From Flavobacteriaceae bacterium (GTDB lineage: Bacteria > Bacteroidota > Bacteroidia > Flavobacteriales > Flavobacteriaceae): a stretch of DNA of 5,748 nucleotides. Each line of letters begins with the position of its first letter. Within the stretch, counting starts at the first letter, position 1. Location of the stretch: assembly GCA_947482805.1 (NCBI GenBank), contig CANKLK010000134.1:1-5748 (forward strand), in the 5' to 3' direction. Positions 1-5,748 of this stretch are shown one piece after another. The translations under genes were made by a program, and so were the position numbers. The notes beneath the pieces are model-generated. The model had not been told where the DNA came from. It saw only the letters and a list, made by a program, of their open reading frames with translations, and made no database searches.

Positions 1-1790
1 GAAGTTCACAAACTATTACTTGGGCAGTTGCTGGTACAACTGCAAATGGTGTAAACTGTGCTAATGTTGATATTCTTTTATCTACTGATGCTGGTACAAC
101 ATGGTCAACATTATTAGCGGCTACTCCAAATGACGGAACTCAAGCTGTGACAATTCCAAATACTCCAGGAACAACAAATAGAATTATGGTAAAAGGAACC
201 AATCATATCTTCTTTGATATTTCTAACACTAACTTTACCATTTCTGCTGGGGCTGCTCCAGATACTGTTGCGCCAACGGCTCCAACTTTATCTGCCTCTG
301 GAACAACTGAAACAACTACAAACTTATCGTGGTCTGGTGCTACGGATAATATAGCGGTAACCGGATATGATGTTTTTAGAAATGGCGCTTTAATTGGTTC
401 TACAACTACTGCAACTAATTTTGCAGTAACAGGTTTAACCGCATCAACAGTTTATTCATTCACTGTAAAATCAAAAGATGCTGCTGGAAATGTTTCACCA
501 GATAGCAATAGTGTAAGTGTTACAACTTTAACTCCAGCTCCTGACACAACTGCTCCTAATGCTCCAACTTTATCCGCTTCAGGAACTACTCAAACTACAA
601 CCAATTTATCTTGGACTGGTGCTACTGATAATGTAGCGGTAACAGGATATGATGTATTAAGAAATGGTGCTTTAATTGGATCTACAACTACTGCAACTAC
701 TTTTGCAGTAACAGGTTTAACCGCTTCTACAGCTTATACTTTTAATGTGAGAGCTAAAGATGCAGCCGGAAATGTATCTCTTAACAGCAATACCGTTACT
801 GTTACAACATTAACTCCAGATACAACAGCGCCAACAGCGCCAACATTATCAGCTTCTGGAACTACTCAAACAACAACCAACTTATCTTGGTCTGGTGCTA
901 CTGATAATGTTGCCATAACAGGATATGATGTCTTAAGAAATGGCACTTTAATTGGTTCTACAACTACTGCAACTACTTTTGCCGTAACTGGTTTAACCGC
1001 TTCGACAGCTTATACTTTTAATGTAAGAGCAAAAGATGCTGCTGGTAATGTTTCACTAAATAGCAATACCGTTTCAATTACAACTTTAGCTGTTTCAACT
1101 GTTACCTACTGTGCTTCCAGAGGGAATAACACTGTCGATGAATTTATTAATAGAGTACAATTAGGAACCATTAATAATCTATCTGGTAATAATGGCGGGT
1201 ATGGCAACTTTACTTCACTTACTACTAACTTAGTGAGAGGTACAAGTAATACTATTACAATCACACCTACATGGACTGGTACAGTATTTAGAGAAGCCTA
1301 CAGAGTTTGGATTGATTATAATAGAGATGGCGATTTCCTTGATGCAGGAGAACAAGTGGTAAATGTTAGCCGCACCACAGCTACACCTATAGCAAGAAGT
1401 TTCACAGTACCTACAACTGCTTTATTAGGATCAACGAGAATGCGTGTTTCTATGAAGTACAATGCTTCACCAACATCATGTGAAATTTTTACAGATGGTG
1501 AAGTTGAAGATTATACTGTAAACATTACAGCTACTGCGAGATTTGATGAGGAAAATAGTGCTAAAATTTCATTCAACTTATATCCAAACCCTGTTAAAGG
1601 TGATTTGTTAAATATTGCTAATCTTGATTCTCCATCAACCTATAGAATTTTCAATATGTTGGGTCAAGAATTAGGAAGTGGCAAAATAGAAAATAATGCA
1701 ATTAATGTAGCATTATTAAATTCGGGTACTTTCTTACTTGAAGTATCTAATGGAACTTCAACTAGTACAAAACGATTTATCAAAGAATAA
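1..1790 (+). CDS. T9SS-secreted multidomain protein, C-terminal part (3 x FN3, GEVED, type A sorting domain); 5' end outside window
   Basis: The reading frame is open from the first complete codon at base 3 to the TAA at 1788-1790, giving 595 visible residues, so the true start lies upstream. The GTG at 147 falls inside a conserved-looking beta-rich segment and is not a start. Order, numbering from base 3: a beta-rich segment (about 1-86, including VKGTNHIFFDISNTNF); three FN3 domains (87-180, 181-272, 273-363); a GEVED domain (about 365-509) beginning TYCASRG, containing an Asp-rich, calcium-loop-like WIDYNRDGDFLDAGE (D438-E450) and ending DGEVEDYTV; and a T9SS type A sorting domain (about 524-595) with the LYPNP motif, the FNMLGQEL strand and the terminal KRFIKE. 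Such tails direct export through the outer membrane and usually cleavage and attachment to the surface. The segment before the FN3 repeats resembles, from memory, the region after the catalytic domain of flavobacterial reprolysin-like (M12B) metallopeptidases. No catalytic motif is visible, so enzymatic function is inference. FN3 and GEVED domains suggest binding or spacer roles. Confidence 0.9.
   Translation, partial: SSQTITWAVAGTTANGVNCANVDILLSTDAGTTWSTLLAATPNDGTQAVTIPNTPGTTNRIMVKGTNHIFFDISNTNFTISAGAAPDTVAPTAPTLSASGTTETTTNLSWSGATDNIAVTGYDVFRNGALIGSTTTATNFAVTGLTASTVYSFTVKSKDAAGNVSPDSNSVSVTTLTPAPDTTAPNAPTLSASGTTQTTTNLSWTGATDNVAVTGYDVLRNGALIGSTTTATTFAVTGLTASTAYTFNVRAKDAAGNVSLNSNTVTVTTLTPDTTAPTAPTLSASGTTQTTTNLSWSGATDNVAITGYDVLRNGTLIGSTTTATTFAVTGLTASTAYTFNVRAKDAAGNVSLNSNTVSITTLAVSTVTYCASRGNNTVDEFINRVQLGTINNLSGNNGGYGNFTSLTTNLVRGTSNTITITPTWTGTVFREAYRVWIDYNRDGDFLDAGEQVVNVSRTTATPIARSFTVPTTALLGSTRMRVSMKYNASPTSCEIFTDGEVEDYTVNITATARFDEENSAKISFNLYPNPVKGDLLNIANLDSPSTYRIFNMLGQELGSGKIENNAINVALLNSGTFLLEVSNGTSTSTKRFIKE
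261..1091 (+). repeat. Three tandem in-frame FN3-encoding repeats
   Basis: The units begin at 261, 543 and 819, each with an Asp-Thr-(Val/Thr)-Ala-Pro start, and are about 282, 276 and 273 bp long. Unit 1 is 6 bp longer than unit 2 because of a Pro-Ala-Pro linker. Each encodes the FN3 pattern LSASGTT...NLSW.GATDN, then GYDV.RNG.LIGSTTTAT, then FAVTGLTAST and KDAAGNVS. Units 2 and 3 differ at only a few residues (for example WTG/WSG, NVAV/NVAI, NGAL/NGTL), and many of their DNA differences are silent. Unit 1 is more diverged, especially towards its end (VYSFTVKSKD against AYTFNVRAKD). This indicates internal duplication followed by divergence or partial homogenisation. Confidence 0.93.
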
Positions 1791-1807
1791 TTTTTTTAGA
1801 AAAAAAG

Positions 1808-1838
1808 AAAAGCCATACTGAAAAGTGTGGCTTTTTTT
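1808..1838 (+). terminator. Rho-independent terminator after the T9SS protein gene
   Basis: An 11-bp stem (1808-1818 with 1825-1835, AAAAGCCATAC against GTGTGGCTTTT, one G-U pair) encloses the 6-nt loop TGAAAA and runs into seven Ts at 1832-1838. It begins 18 bp after the stop codon and separates this gene from the downstream peptidase gene. Confidence 0.85.
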
Positions 1839-1844
1839 GTTAAT

Positions 1845-1852
1845 TATATTTG
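1845..1852 (+). promoter_or_regulatory. Candidate Bacteroidota -7 promoter box for the S9 peptidase gene
   Basis: TATATTTG matches the Bacteroidota -7 consensus TAnnTTTG exactly and lies 30 bp before the ATG at 1883, which would give a short 5' leader. No convincing TTTG -33 element is present at the usual distance, where the terminator hairpin sits. Position between a terminator and a new gene supports it, but AT-rich DNA matches this motif by chance, so confidence is moderate. Confidence 0.45.
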
Positions 1853-1882
1853 TTACTTTTAGACTTTAAATATCATATAAAA

Positions 1883-3805
1883 ATGAAAAAAGTTCTTTTA
1901 TTAATCATTATCACAATGAGTATAACAACATCGGCCCAACAAATTTTATCCCCGGAAGCTTTATGGAAGCTTGGCAGAGTATCGGTTATTGGAATTTCCA
2001 AAGACGGGAAATCAATTGTCTATAAAGTGGCAACTCCGTCTGTAGAAGAAAATAAATCTAATTCTAAATTTTATACTATCCCTGTTACCGGAGGAAATGC
2101 CGTTGAAATTCAAGAAAACGATACTAAAGATTTAGTTATTGACAAAAATATTTCTCCAGACGGTAAATATATCTTGTCTTCACAAGAAGTTAAAACCGAA
2201 AATGTTTTAGGTAAAGATTTTTATCCGGAATTAGAAAAATCAGAAGCTCAAATTTATGACGGATTAGACTATCGCCATTGGGATACATGGAATAACGGAA
2301 CACATAATCATGTTTTTTATGCTATTAATAAAGGAAGCAAAGCAACTCCGATTGATATTATGAAAGGGGAACCCTTTGATTCTCCACAAAAACCATTTGG
2401 TGGAGATGAAGATTATATATGGTCTCCCAATAGCAAAAGCATTATCTATGTTTGCAAAAAGAAATTTGGGACTGCTTATGCTATATCTACAAATACCGAT
2501 TTGTATGAATTTGATATTGAAACAAAAACAACAAAAAACTTAACTGAAAACAATCTTGGTTACGATACTAATCCGGCCTTCTCTCCACAAGGCGATTTGA
2601 CTTGGTTACAAATGAAGCGAGATGGTTATGAAGCAGATAAAAACGATATTATTCTTCGTTGGAAAGGCGAAGCTAACATCAACTTAACCGCATCTTGGGA
2701 TGGTTCGGTTGAAAGTTTTAAATGGAGTCCCGACGGAAACAAAATATATTTCATAGCAGCGTTTGACGGAACCTTACAGCTATTTGAGATTGATTTAAAA
2801 AATATAACAGTTAGAGCTGGTATAGCCGCTAATATTAAACAATTAACCAATGATGATTTTGACATACGCGCTATTGTAGATTTATCAGGAGACAACATAA
2901 TCGTTTCAAGAACAGATATGAATCACGCTGATGAAATCTATTCTTATAATTTAAAAAAGAAAACATGGTTACAATTAACCAAAACCAATGACGTAATCTA
3001 TTCTAAATTGGCTTTGCCAAAATTCGAGAGACGATATGTAACTACAACCGATGGTAAAAAAATGTTGGTTTGGGTAATTCTTCCGCCTAATTTTGATAAA
3101 ACTAAAAAATATCCAACATTACTTTATTGTCAAGGTGGGCCGCAATCTCCATTAACTCAGTTTTACTCTTTCCGTTGGAATTTTTCTTTGATGGCTTCAC
3201 AAGGTTATGTTGTTGTTGCTCCAAACAGAAGAGGAATGTACGGGCATGGACAAGCATGGAACGAACAAATCTCAAAAGACTGGGGTGGCCAAGTAATGGA
3301 CGATTACCTTTCAGCAATTGACGATGTTTCTAAGGAAAGTTATGTTGACAAATCGCGATTAGGTTGTATTGGCGCAAGTTATGGAGGCTATTCTGTTTAT
3401 TATTTAGCCGGAATTCATAACAATCGTTTCAAAACTTTTATTTCTCATGATGGTGTTTTCAACACACAAAGTATGTTTGGAACTACAGAAGAAGTATTCT
3501 TTAATAACTGGGATTTTGGTGGGCCATATTGGGATAAAAACAATGCCGATGCTCAAAAAGCATACAATCAATTCAATCCAATGAACTTTGTAGATAAATG
3601 GAATACTCCTATTCTTATTATTCAAGGAGGGAAAGATTATCGTGTGTGTATTGGACAAGCTCAAGAAGCATTTCAGGCGGCACAACTTAGAGGAATAAAA
3701 AGCCGTTTTCTTTACTTCCCAGAAGAAAATCATTGGGTTTTAAAACCTCAAAATGGTATGGTTTGGCAACGTGAATTTTATAAATGGTTAAAAGAAACGT
3801 TGTAA
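1883..3805 (+). CDS. Exported S9-family serine peptidase, DPP5-like (dipeptidyl/acylaminoacyl peptidase)
   Basis: A complete 640-residue protein. It opens with a signal peptide: MKK, a hydrophobic stretch from V4 to about I14, and a probable signal peptidase I site after TTSA (residue 18). Residues about 25-380 have propeller-like repeats marked by Ser-Pro turns (S91, S181, S234, S282; for example SPDGKYIL and SPDGNKIYF). Residues about 385-640 form the alpha/beta-hydrolase domain, with NRRGMYGHG, the nucleophile elbow GASYGGY (Ser499), QGGKDYRV (Asp585) and ENHWVLKPQN (His617). The Ser-Asp-His order and spacing (86 and 32 residues) and the HWVLKPQN tail fit the DPP5 group known from Porphyromonas gingivalis. 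Members of that group remove dipeptides from peptide N-termini in the periplasm, favouring alanine or hydrophobic residues at the second position. Substrate preference here is inferred. There is no T9SS tail, so it is probably periplasmic. The in-frame TTG at 1850 overlaps the likely -7 box and would bury the signal peptide behind 11 residues, so ATG 1883 is preferred. An acylaminoacyl peptidase annotation would also be plausible. Confidence 0.92.
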   Translation: MKKVLLLIIITMSITTSAQQILSPEALWKLGRVSVIGISKDGKSIVYKVATPSVEENKSNSKFYTIPVTGGNAVEIQENDTKDLVIDKNISPDGKYILSSQEVKTENVLGKDFYPELEKSEAQIYDGLDYRHWDTWNNGTHNHVFYAINKGSKATPIDIMKGEPFDSPQKPFGGDEDYIWSPNSKSIIYVCKKKFGTAYAISTNTDLYEFDIETKTTKNLTENNLGYDTNPAFSPQGDLTWLQMKRDGYEADKNDIILRWKGEANINLTASWDGSVESFKWSPDGNKIYFIAAFDGTLQLFEIDLKNITVRAGIAANIKQLTNDDFDIRAIVDLSGDNIIVSRTDMNHADEIYSYNLKKKTWLQLTKTNDVIYSKLALPKFERRYVTTTDGKKMLVWVILPPNFDKTKKYPTLLYCQGGPQSPLTQFYSFRWNFSLMASQGYVVVAPNRRGMYGHGQAWNEQISKDWGGQVMDDYLSAIDDVSKESYVDKSRLGCIGASYGGYSVYYLAGIHNNRFKTFISHDGVFNTQSMFGTTEEVFFNNWDFGGPYWDKNNADAQKAYNQFNPMNFVDKWNTPILIIQGGKDYRVCIGQAQEAFQAAQLRGIKSRFLYFPEENHWVLKPQNGMVWQREFYKWLKETL

Positions 3806-3846
3806 TTTACCAAAACTTAATTCCTAACGGGATTGTTTAAAAAAAG

Positions 3847-3871
3847 AAACCCAACTTAAGTTGGGTTTTTT
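3847..3871. terminator. Probable bidirectional terminator between converging genes
   Basis: A perfect 9-bp stem (3847-3855 AAACCCAAC with 3860-3868 GTTGGGTTT) encloses the loop TTAA; the sequence is a continuous palindrome. On the + strand it ends in six Ts (3866-3871). On the - strand it runs into a T-rich tract, the complement of the A-rich 3839-3849. It lies about 40 bp after the peptidase stop and just after the accC stop, so one hairpin can serve both transcripts. Confidence 0.85.
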
Positions 3872-3873
3872 AT

Positions 3874-5220
3874 TTATTCTAGATCGTTCATTTTAAAACT
3901 CTCCATAAATTTCGTAGTATAATTTCCAGCTACATAATCCGCTTCATCCATTAATTGTCTATGAAATGGAATTGTTGTTTTAATTCCTTCAATTACAAAT
4001 TCATCCAAAGCACGCTTCATTTTGTTTATTGCTTCTTCTCTGGTTTGCGCTGTAGTAATCAACTTGGCAATCATAGAATCATAGTTTGGCGGAATAGTAT
4101 ATCCTGCGTAAACATGAGTATCTAAACGCACTCCGTGACCACCTGGCGAGTGTAAAACTGTGATTTTCCCAGGTGAAGGTCTGAAGTCATTATACGGATC
4201 TTCAGCATTGATACGACATTCGATTGAGTGTAATTGAGGCAAGTAATTTTTACCAGAAATTGGTACGCCCGCAGCTACTAAAATCTGCTCACGAATCAAA
4301 TCATAATCAATAACCTGTTCCGTAATTGGATGTTCTACTTGGATACGTGTATTCATTTCCATAAAATAGAAATTTCTATGCTTATCTACCAAAAACTCTA
4401 CCGTTCCAGCACCTTCATATTTAATGAATTCTGCAGCTTTAACTGCAGCTTCACCCATTTTATGTCGCAATTCATCCGTCATAAATGGTGACGGAGTTTC
4501 TTCTGTTAATTTTTGATGACGACGTTGAACCGAACAATCTCTTTCCGATAAGTGACAGGCTTTTCCATAAGAATCGCCAACAACCTGAATTTCTATGTGT
4601 CTTGGTTCTTCAATCAATTTCTCCAAATACATCCCGTCATTACCGAAAGCCGCTGCTGATTCATGACGAGCACTTTCCCAAGCTTTTAATAATTCTTCTT
4701 CTTTCCAAACGGCACGCATTCCTTTTCCACCTCCACCAGCTGTTGCTTTGAGCATTACCGGGAAACCCATTTCTTTGGATAATTTCAATGCTTGCTCGTA
4801 AGATTCTAACAATCCTTCAGAACCGGGAACACACGGAACTCCAGCTGCTTTCATAGTAGCTTTTGCCGAAGCTTTGTCTCCCATTCTGTCAATCATTTCC
4901 GGAGAAGCACCAATAAATTTGATACCATGTTCTTGACAAATTTTAGAAAATTTTGCGTTTTCAGAAAGAAAACCATATCCAGGGTGGATTGCATCTGCAT
5001 TAGTAATTTCAGCAGCCGCAATAATATTGGACATTTTTAAATAGGATAGATTACTTGGTGGAGGCCCAATACAAACAGCTTCGTCAGCAAACTTTACGTG
5101 TAAACTTTCTGCATCAGCGGTAGAATAAACTGCAACCGTTTTAATTCCCATCTCCTTACAGGTTCTGATTACACGAAGTGCTATTTCTCCTCTATTGGCA
5201 ATTAATATTTTTTTAAACAT
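3874..5220 (-). CDS. accC: Acetyl-CoA carboxylase, biotin carboxylase subunit
   Basis: AccC carboxylates the biotin on AccB using ATP and bicarbonate, the first half-reaction of acetyl-CoA carboxylase, which makes malonyl-CoA for fatty acid synthesis in the cytoplasm. The protein is complete at 448 residues, against 449 in E. coli. Visible landmarks: N-terminal [23 protein letters not shown] (78-89); K116 and K158 for ATP binding; the glycine-rich loop [12 protein letters not shown] (158-169); H208; K237 in [12 protein letters not shown]; metal and catalytic residues E275 and E288; and the [10 protein letters not shown] signature (289-298), followed by R336 in ECRINAEDP. All expected active-site residues appear to be present. 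It lies downstream of accB on the same strand with a 97-bp gap, so the two probably form one operon. The ATG at 5220 matches the family N-terminus. No Shine-Dalgarno sequence stands out upstream, which is normal for Bacteroidota. Pyruvate or propionyl-CoA carboxylase subunits are related, but the length and the accB neighbour favour AccC. Confidence 0.97.
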   Translation of the reverse strand: MFKKILIANRGEIALRVIRTCKEMGIKTVAVYSTADAESLHVKFADEAVCIGPPPSNLSYLKMSNIIAAAEITNADAIHPGYGFLSENAKFSKICQEHGIKFIGASPEMIDRMGDKASAKATMKAAGVPCVPGSEGLLESYEQALKLSKEMGFPVMLKATAGGGGKGMRAVWKEEELLKAWESARHESAAAFGNDGMYLEKLIEEPRHIEIQVVGDSYGKACHLSERDCSVQRRHQKLTEETPSPFMTDELRHKMGEAAVKAAEFIKYEGAGTVEFLVDKHRNFYFMEMNTRIQVEHPITEQVIDYDLIREQILVAAGVPISGKNYLPQLHSIECRINAEDPYNDFRPSPGKITVLHSPGGHGVRLDTHVYAGYTIPPNYDSMIAKLITTAQTREEAINKMKRALDEFVIEGIKTTIPFHRQLMDEADYVAGNYTTKFMESFKMNDLE

Positions 5221-5318
5221 CTCTATAAAATTAGATAATTAAACAATTTGATATAAATCAATTAAAAATTAGTCATTAGAAAACAACTTCTAACTTCCAA
5301 CTTCTAACTTCTAACTTT
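5221..5318 (-). other. accB-accC intergenic leader
   Basis: This very AT-rich gap lies between the accB stop and the accC start. Its accB-proximal third holds the heptamer array and a small inverted repeat. The rest (5221-5275) shows no clear Shine-Dalgarno sequence, and on the - strand only an imperfect -7-like TAATTTTT. I see no strong internal promoter or terminator, so cotranscription of accB and accC is the simplest reading. Confidence 0.6.
5276..5293 (-). other. Small inverted repeat overlapping the heptamer array
   Basis: TTAGAA at 5276-5281 is the exact complement of TTCTAA at 5288-5293, leaving a 6-nt spacer. In the accB-accC transcript this would form a weak 6-bp AU-rich hairpin. 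The same TTAGAA element could instead pair with TTCTAA at 5302-5307 or 5309-5314 in other heptamers. No T-run follows in terminator position, so it is not called a terminator. Confidence 0.4.
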
Positions 5319-5319
5319 T
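5285..5319. repeat. Heptamer tandem repeat (AACTTCT on +, AGAAGTT on -)
   Basis: Four consecutive 7-bp units are AACTTCT (5285-5291), AACTTCC (5292-5298), AACTTCT (5299-5305) and AACTTCT (5306-5312), followed by a degenerate fifth, AACTTTT (5313-5319). One end touches the accB stop codon (5319-5321), and the array lies in the accB-accC gap. The unit length is not expected from the surrounding sequence, and copy number could vary by slippage. Confidence 0.92.
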
Positions 5320-5748
5320 TAAGATGGATCAACTAAGAATAATGGCTGATCAAACTCAACTGGTGACATATCATCAACCAGAATTTTAACGATTTTACCG
5401 GAAATTTCTGCTTCGATTTCATTAAATAATTTCATCGCCTCAACCACACAAAGAACATCCCCTTTTCCTATTGAGCTTCCTACTTCTACAAAAACAGGTT
5501 TGTCTGGTGAAGGTTTACGATAGAATGTTCCAATCATTGGTGATTTTATAGTAACATATTTTGAATTGTCATCGGCGGCAGGAGCTGCTGGTGTGGCAGG
5601 AGTAGCGGCTACCGGAGCCGGAACAGCAGGCGCAGCAATTGCTTGTTGCATTGGAGCCTGTTGTACATACGTAATATCTGGAGCGTTTCCTTCTAATGTA
5701 GTTCTAATAGTAATTTTTATATCACCAGTTTCTAACTTTACTTCAGCA
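5319..5748 (-). CDS. accB: Acetyl-CoA carboxylase, biotin carboxyl carrier protein (N-terminus beyond window)
   Basis: AccB carries the biotin that AccC carboxylates and that the carboxyltransferase then discharges onto acetyl-CoA. The frame is open to the window end, so 142 residues are visible. About 15-20 N-terminal residues are probably missing, judging by the usual length near 160. Visible order: an N-terminal segment (EVKLETGDIKITIR...); an Ala/Pro-rich flexible linker (about residues 31-60); then the biotinyl domain with SPMIGTFYRKPSPD, the thumb-containing form typical of bacterial AccB, and the biotinylation site VEAMKLFNEI. The target lysine is encoded at 5430-5432, 36 residues before the C-terminus (34 in E. 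coli). The ATG at 5649-5651 is an internal methionine at the start of the linker, not the start codon: coding sequence typical of AccB continues upstream of it. accC follows on the same strand. Confidence 0.95.
   Translation of the reverse strand, partial: AEVKLETGDIKITIRTTLEGNAPDITYVQQAPMQQAIAAPAVPAPVAATPATPAAPAADDNSKYVTIKSPMIGTFYRKPSPDKPVFVEVGSSIGKGDVLCVVEAMKLFNEIEAEISGKIVKILVDDMSPVEFDQPLFLVDPS

Noticed and set aside
147..149. GTG as the start codon of the first + strand gene
   Set aside because: The frame is open and protein-like all the way to the window edge, and the GTG lies inside a continuous beta-rich segment, so the gene is simply truncated by the window.
2626..2898. Open frame on the - strand inside the peptidase gene
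   Set aside because: It is antisense to the propeller region of a well-supported gene, has no recognisable domain and no start signals.
3102..3733. Several short open frames on both strands over the peptidase catalytic domain
   Set aside because: They overlap the most conserved part of the S9 gene in other frames and their translations have no family features.
4485..4751. Open frame on the + strand within accC
   Set aside because: It is antisense to the ATP-grasp core of accC and its translation is low-complexity and unrecognisable.
5221..5275. Internal promoter or riboswitch before accC
   Set aside because: Only an imperfect -7-like sequence in AT-rich DNA and no extended conserved structure are visible; evidence is too weak to call.
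5285..5319. CRISPR array
   Set aside because: The units are 7 bp and directly adjacent with no spacers, so this is a simple tandem repeat.
5649..5651. ATG as the start codon of accB
   Set aside because: Coding sequence typical of AccB (EVKLETGDIKITIR) continues in frame upstream to the window end; this Met sits at the start of the Ala/Pro linker.
1..5748. A previously undescribed defence, mobile or biosynthetic system
   Set aside because: All four genes belong to recognisable families, and no integrase, transposase, toxin, nuclease or unexplained large intergenic region is present.

Overview
The window looks like ordinary chromosomal DNA from a Bacteroidota bacterium, most likely Flavobacterium or a close relative. 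The evidence is low GC content, a secreted protein ending in a type IX secretion (T9SS) type A sorting domain, a Bacteroidota-type -7 promoter box (TAnnTTTG), start codons without a clear Shine-Dalgarno sequence, and AccB/AccC proteins of the bacterial fatty-acid-synthesis type. Genus is an inference from these features; no database search was possible.

Layout: (1) 1-1790, + strand: the C-terminal part of a large secreted multidomain protein whose N-terminus lies before the window. It has a beta-rich segment, three near-identical fibronectin type III (FN3) repeats, a GEVED domain and a T9SS sorting domain. An intrinsic terminator follows at 1808-1838. (2) 1883-3805, + strand: a complete 640-residue exported serine peptidase of family S9 resembling dipeptidyl peptidase 5 (DPP5), with a signal peptide, a beta-propeller and a Ser-Asp-His triad. 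(3) 3847-3871: a hairpin between two converging genes that can end transcription on both strands. (4) 5748-3874, - strand: accB (N-terminus cut by the window end) followed by complete accC. These encode the biotin carrier and biotin carboxylase subunits of acetyl-CoA carboxylase. The 97-bp accB-accC gap carries a 7-bp tandem repeat.

The genes form two unrelated groups. The + strand pair are exported proteins, one probably surface-attached or secreted and one probably periplasmic, both fitting a protein- or polymer-degrading lifestyle. The - strand pair is a housekeeping operon for the first step of fatty acid synthesis. No stretch over 300 bases lacks a gene.

I found no RNA gene, mobile element, CRISPR array or clearly novel system. 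The most noteworthy items are the heptamer array between accB and accC, with a possible hairpin that could form in alternative registers, and the mosaic sequence sharing among the three FN3 repeats.
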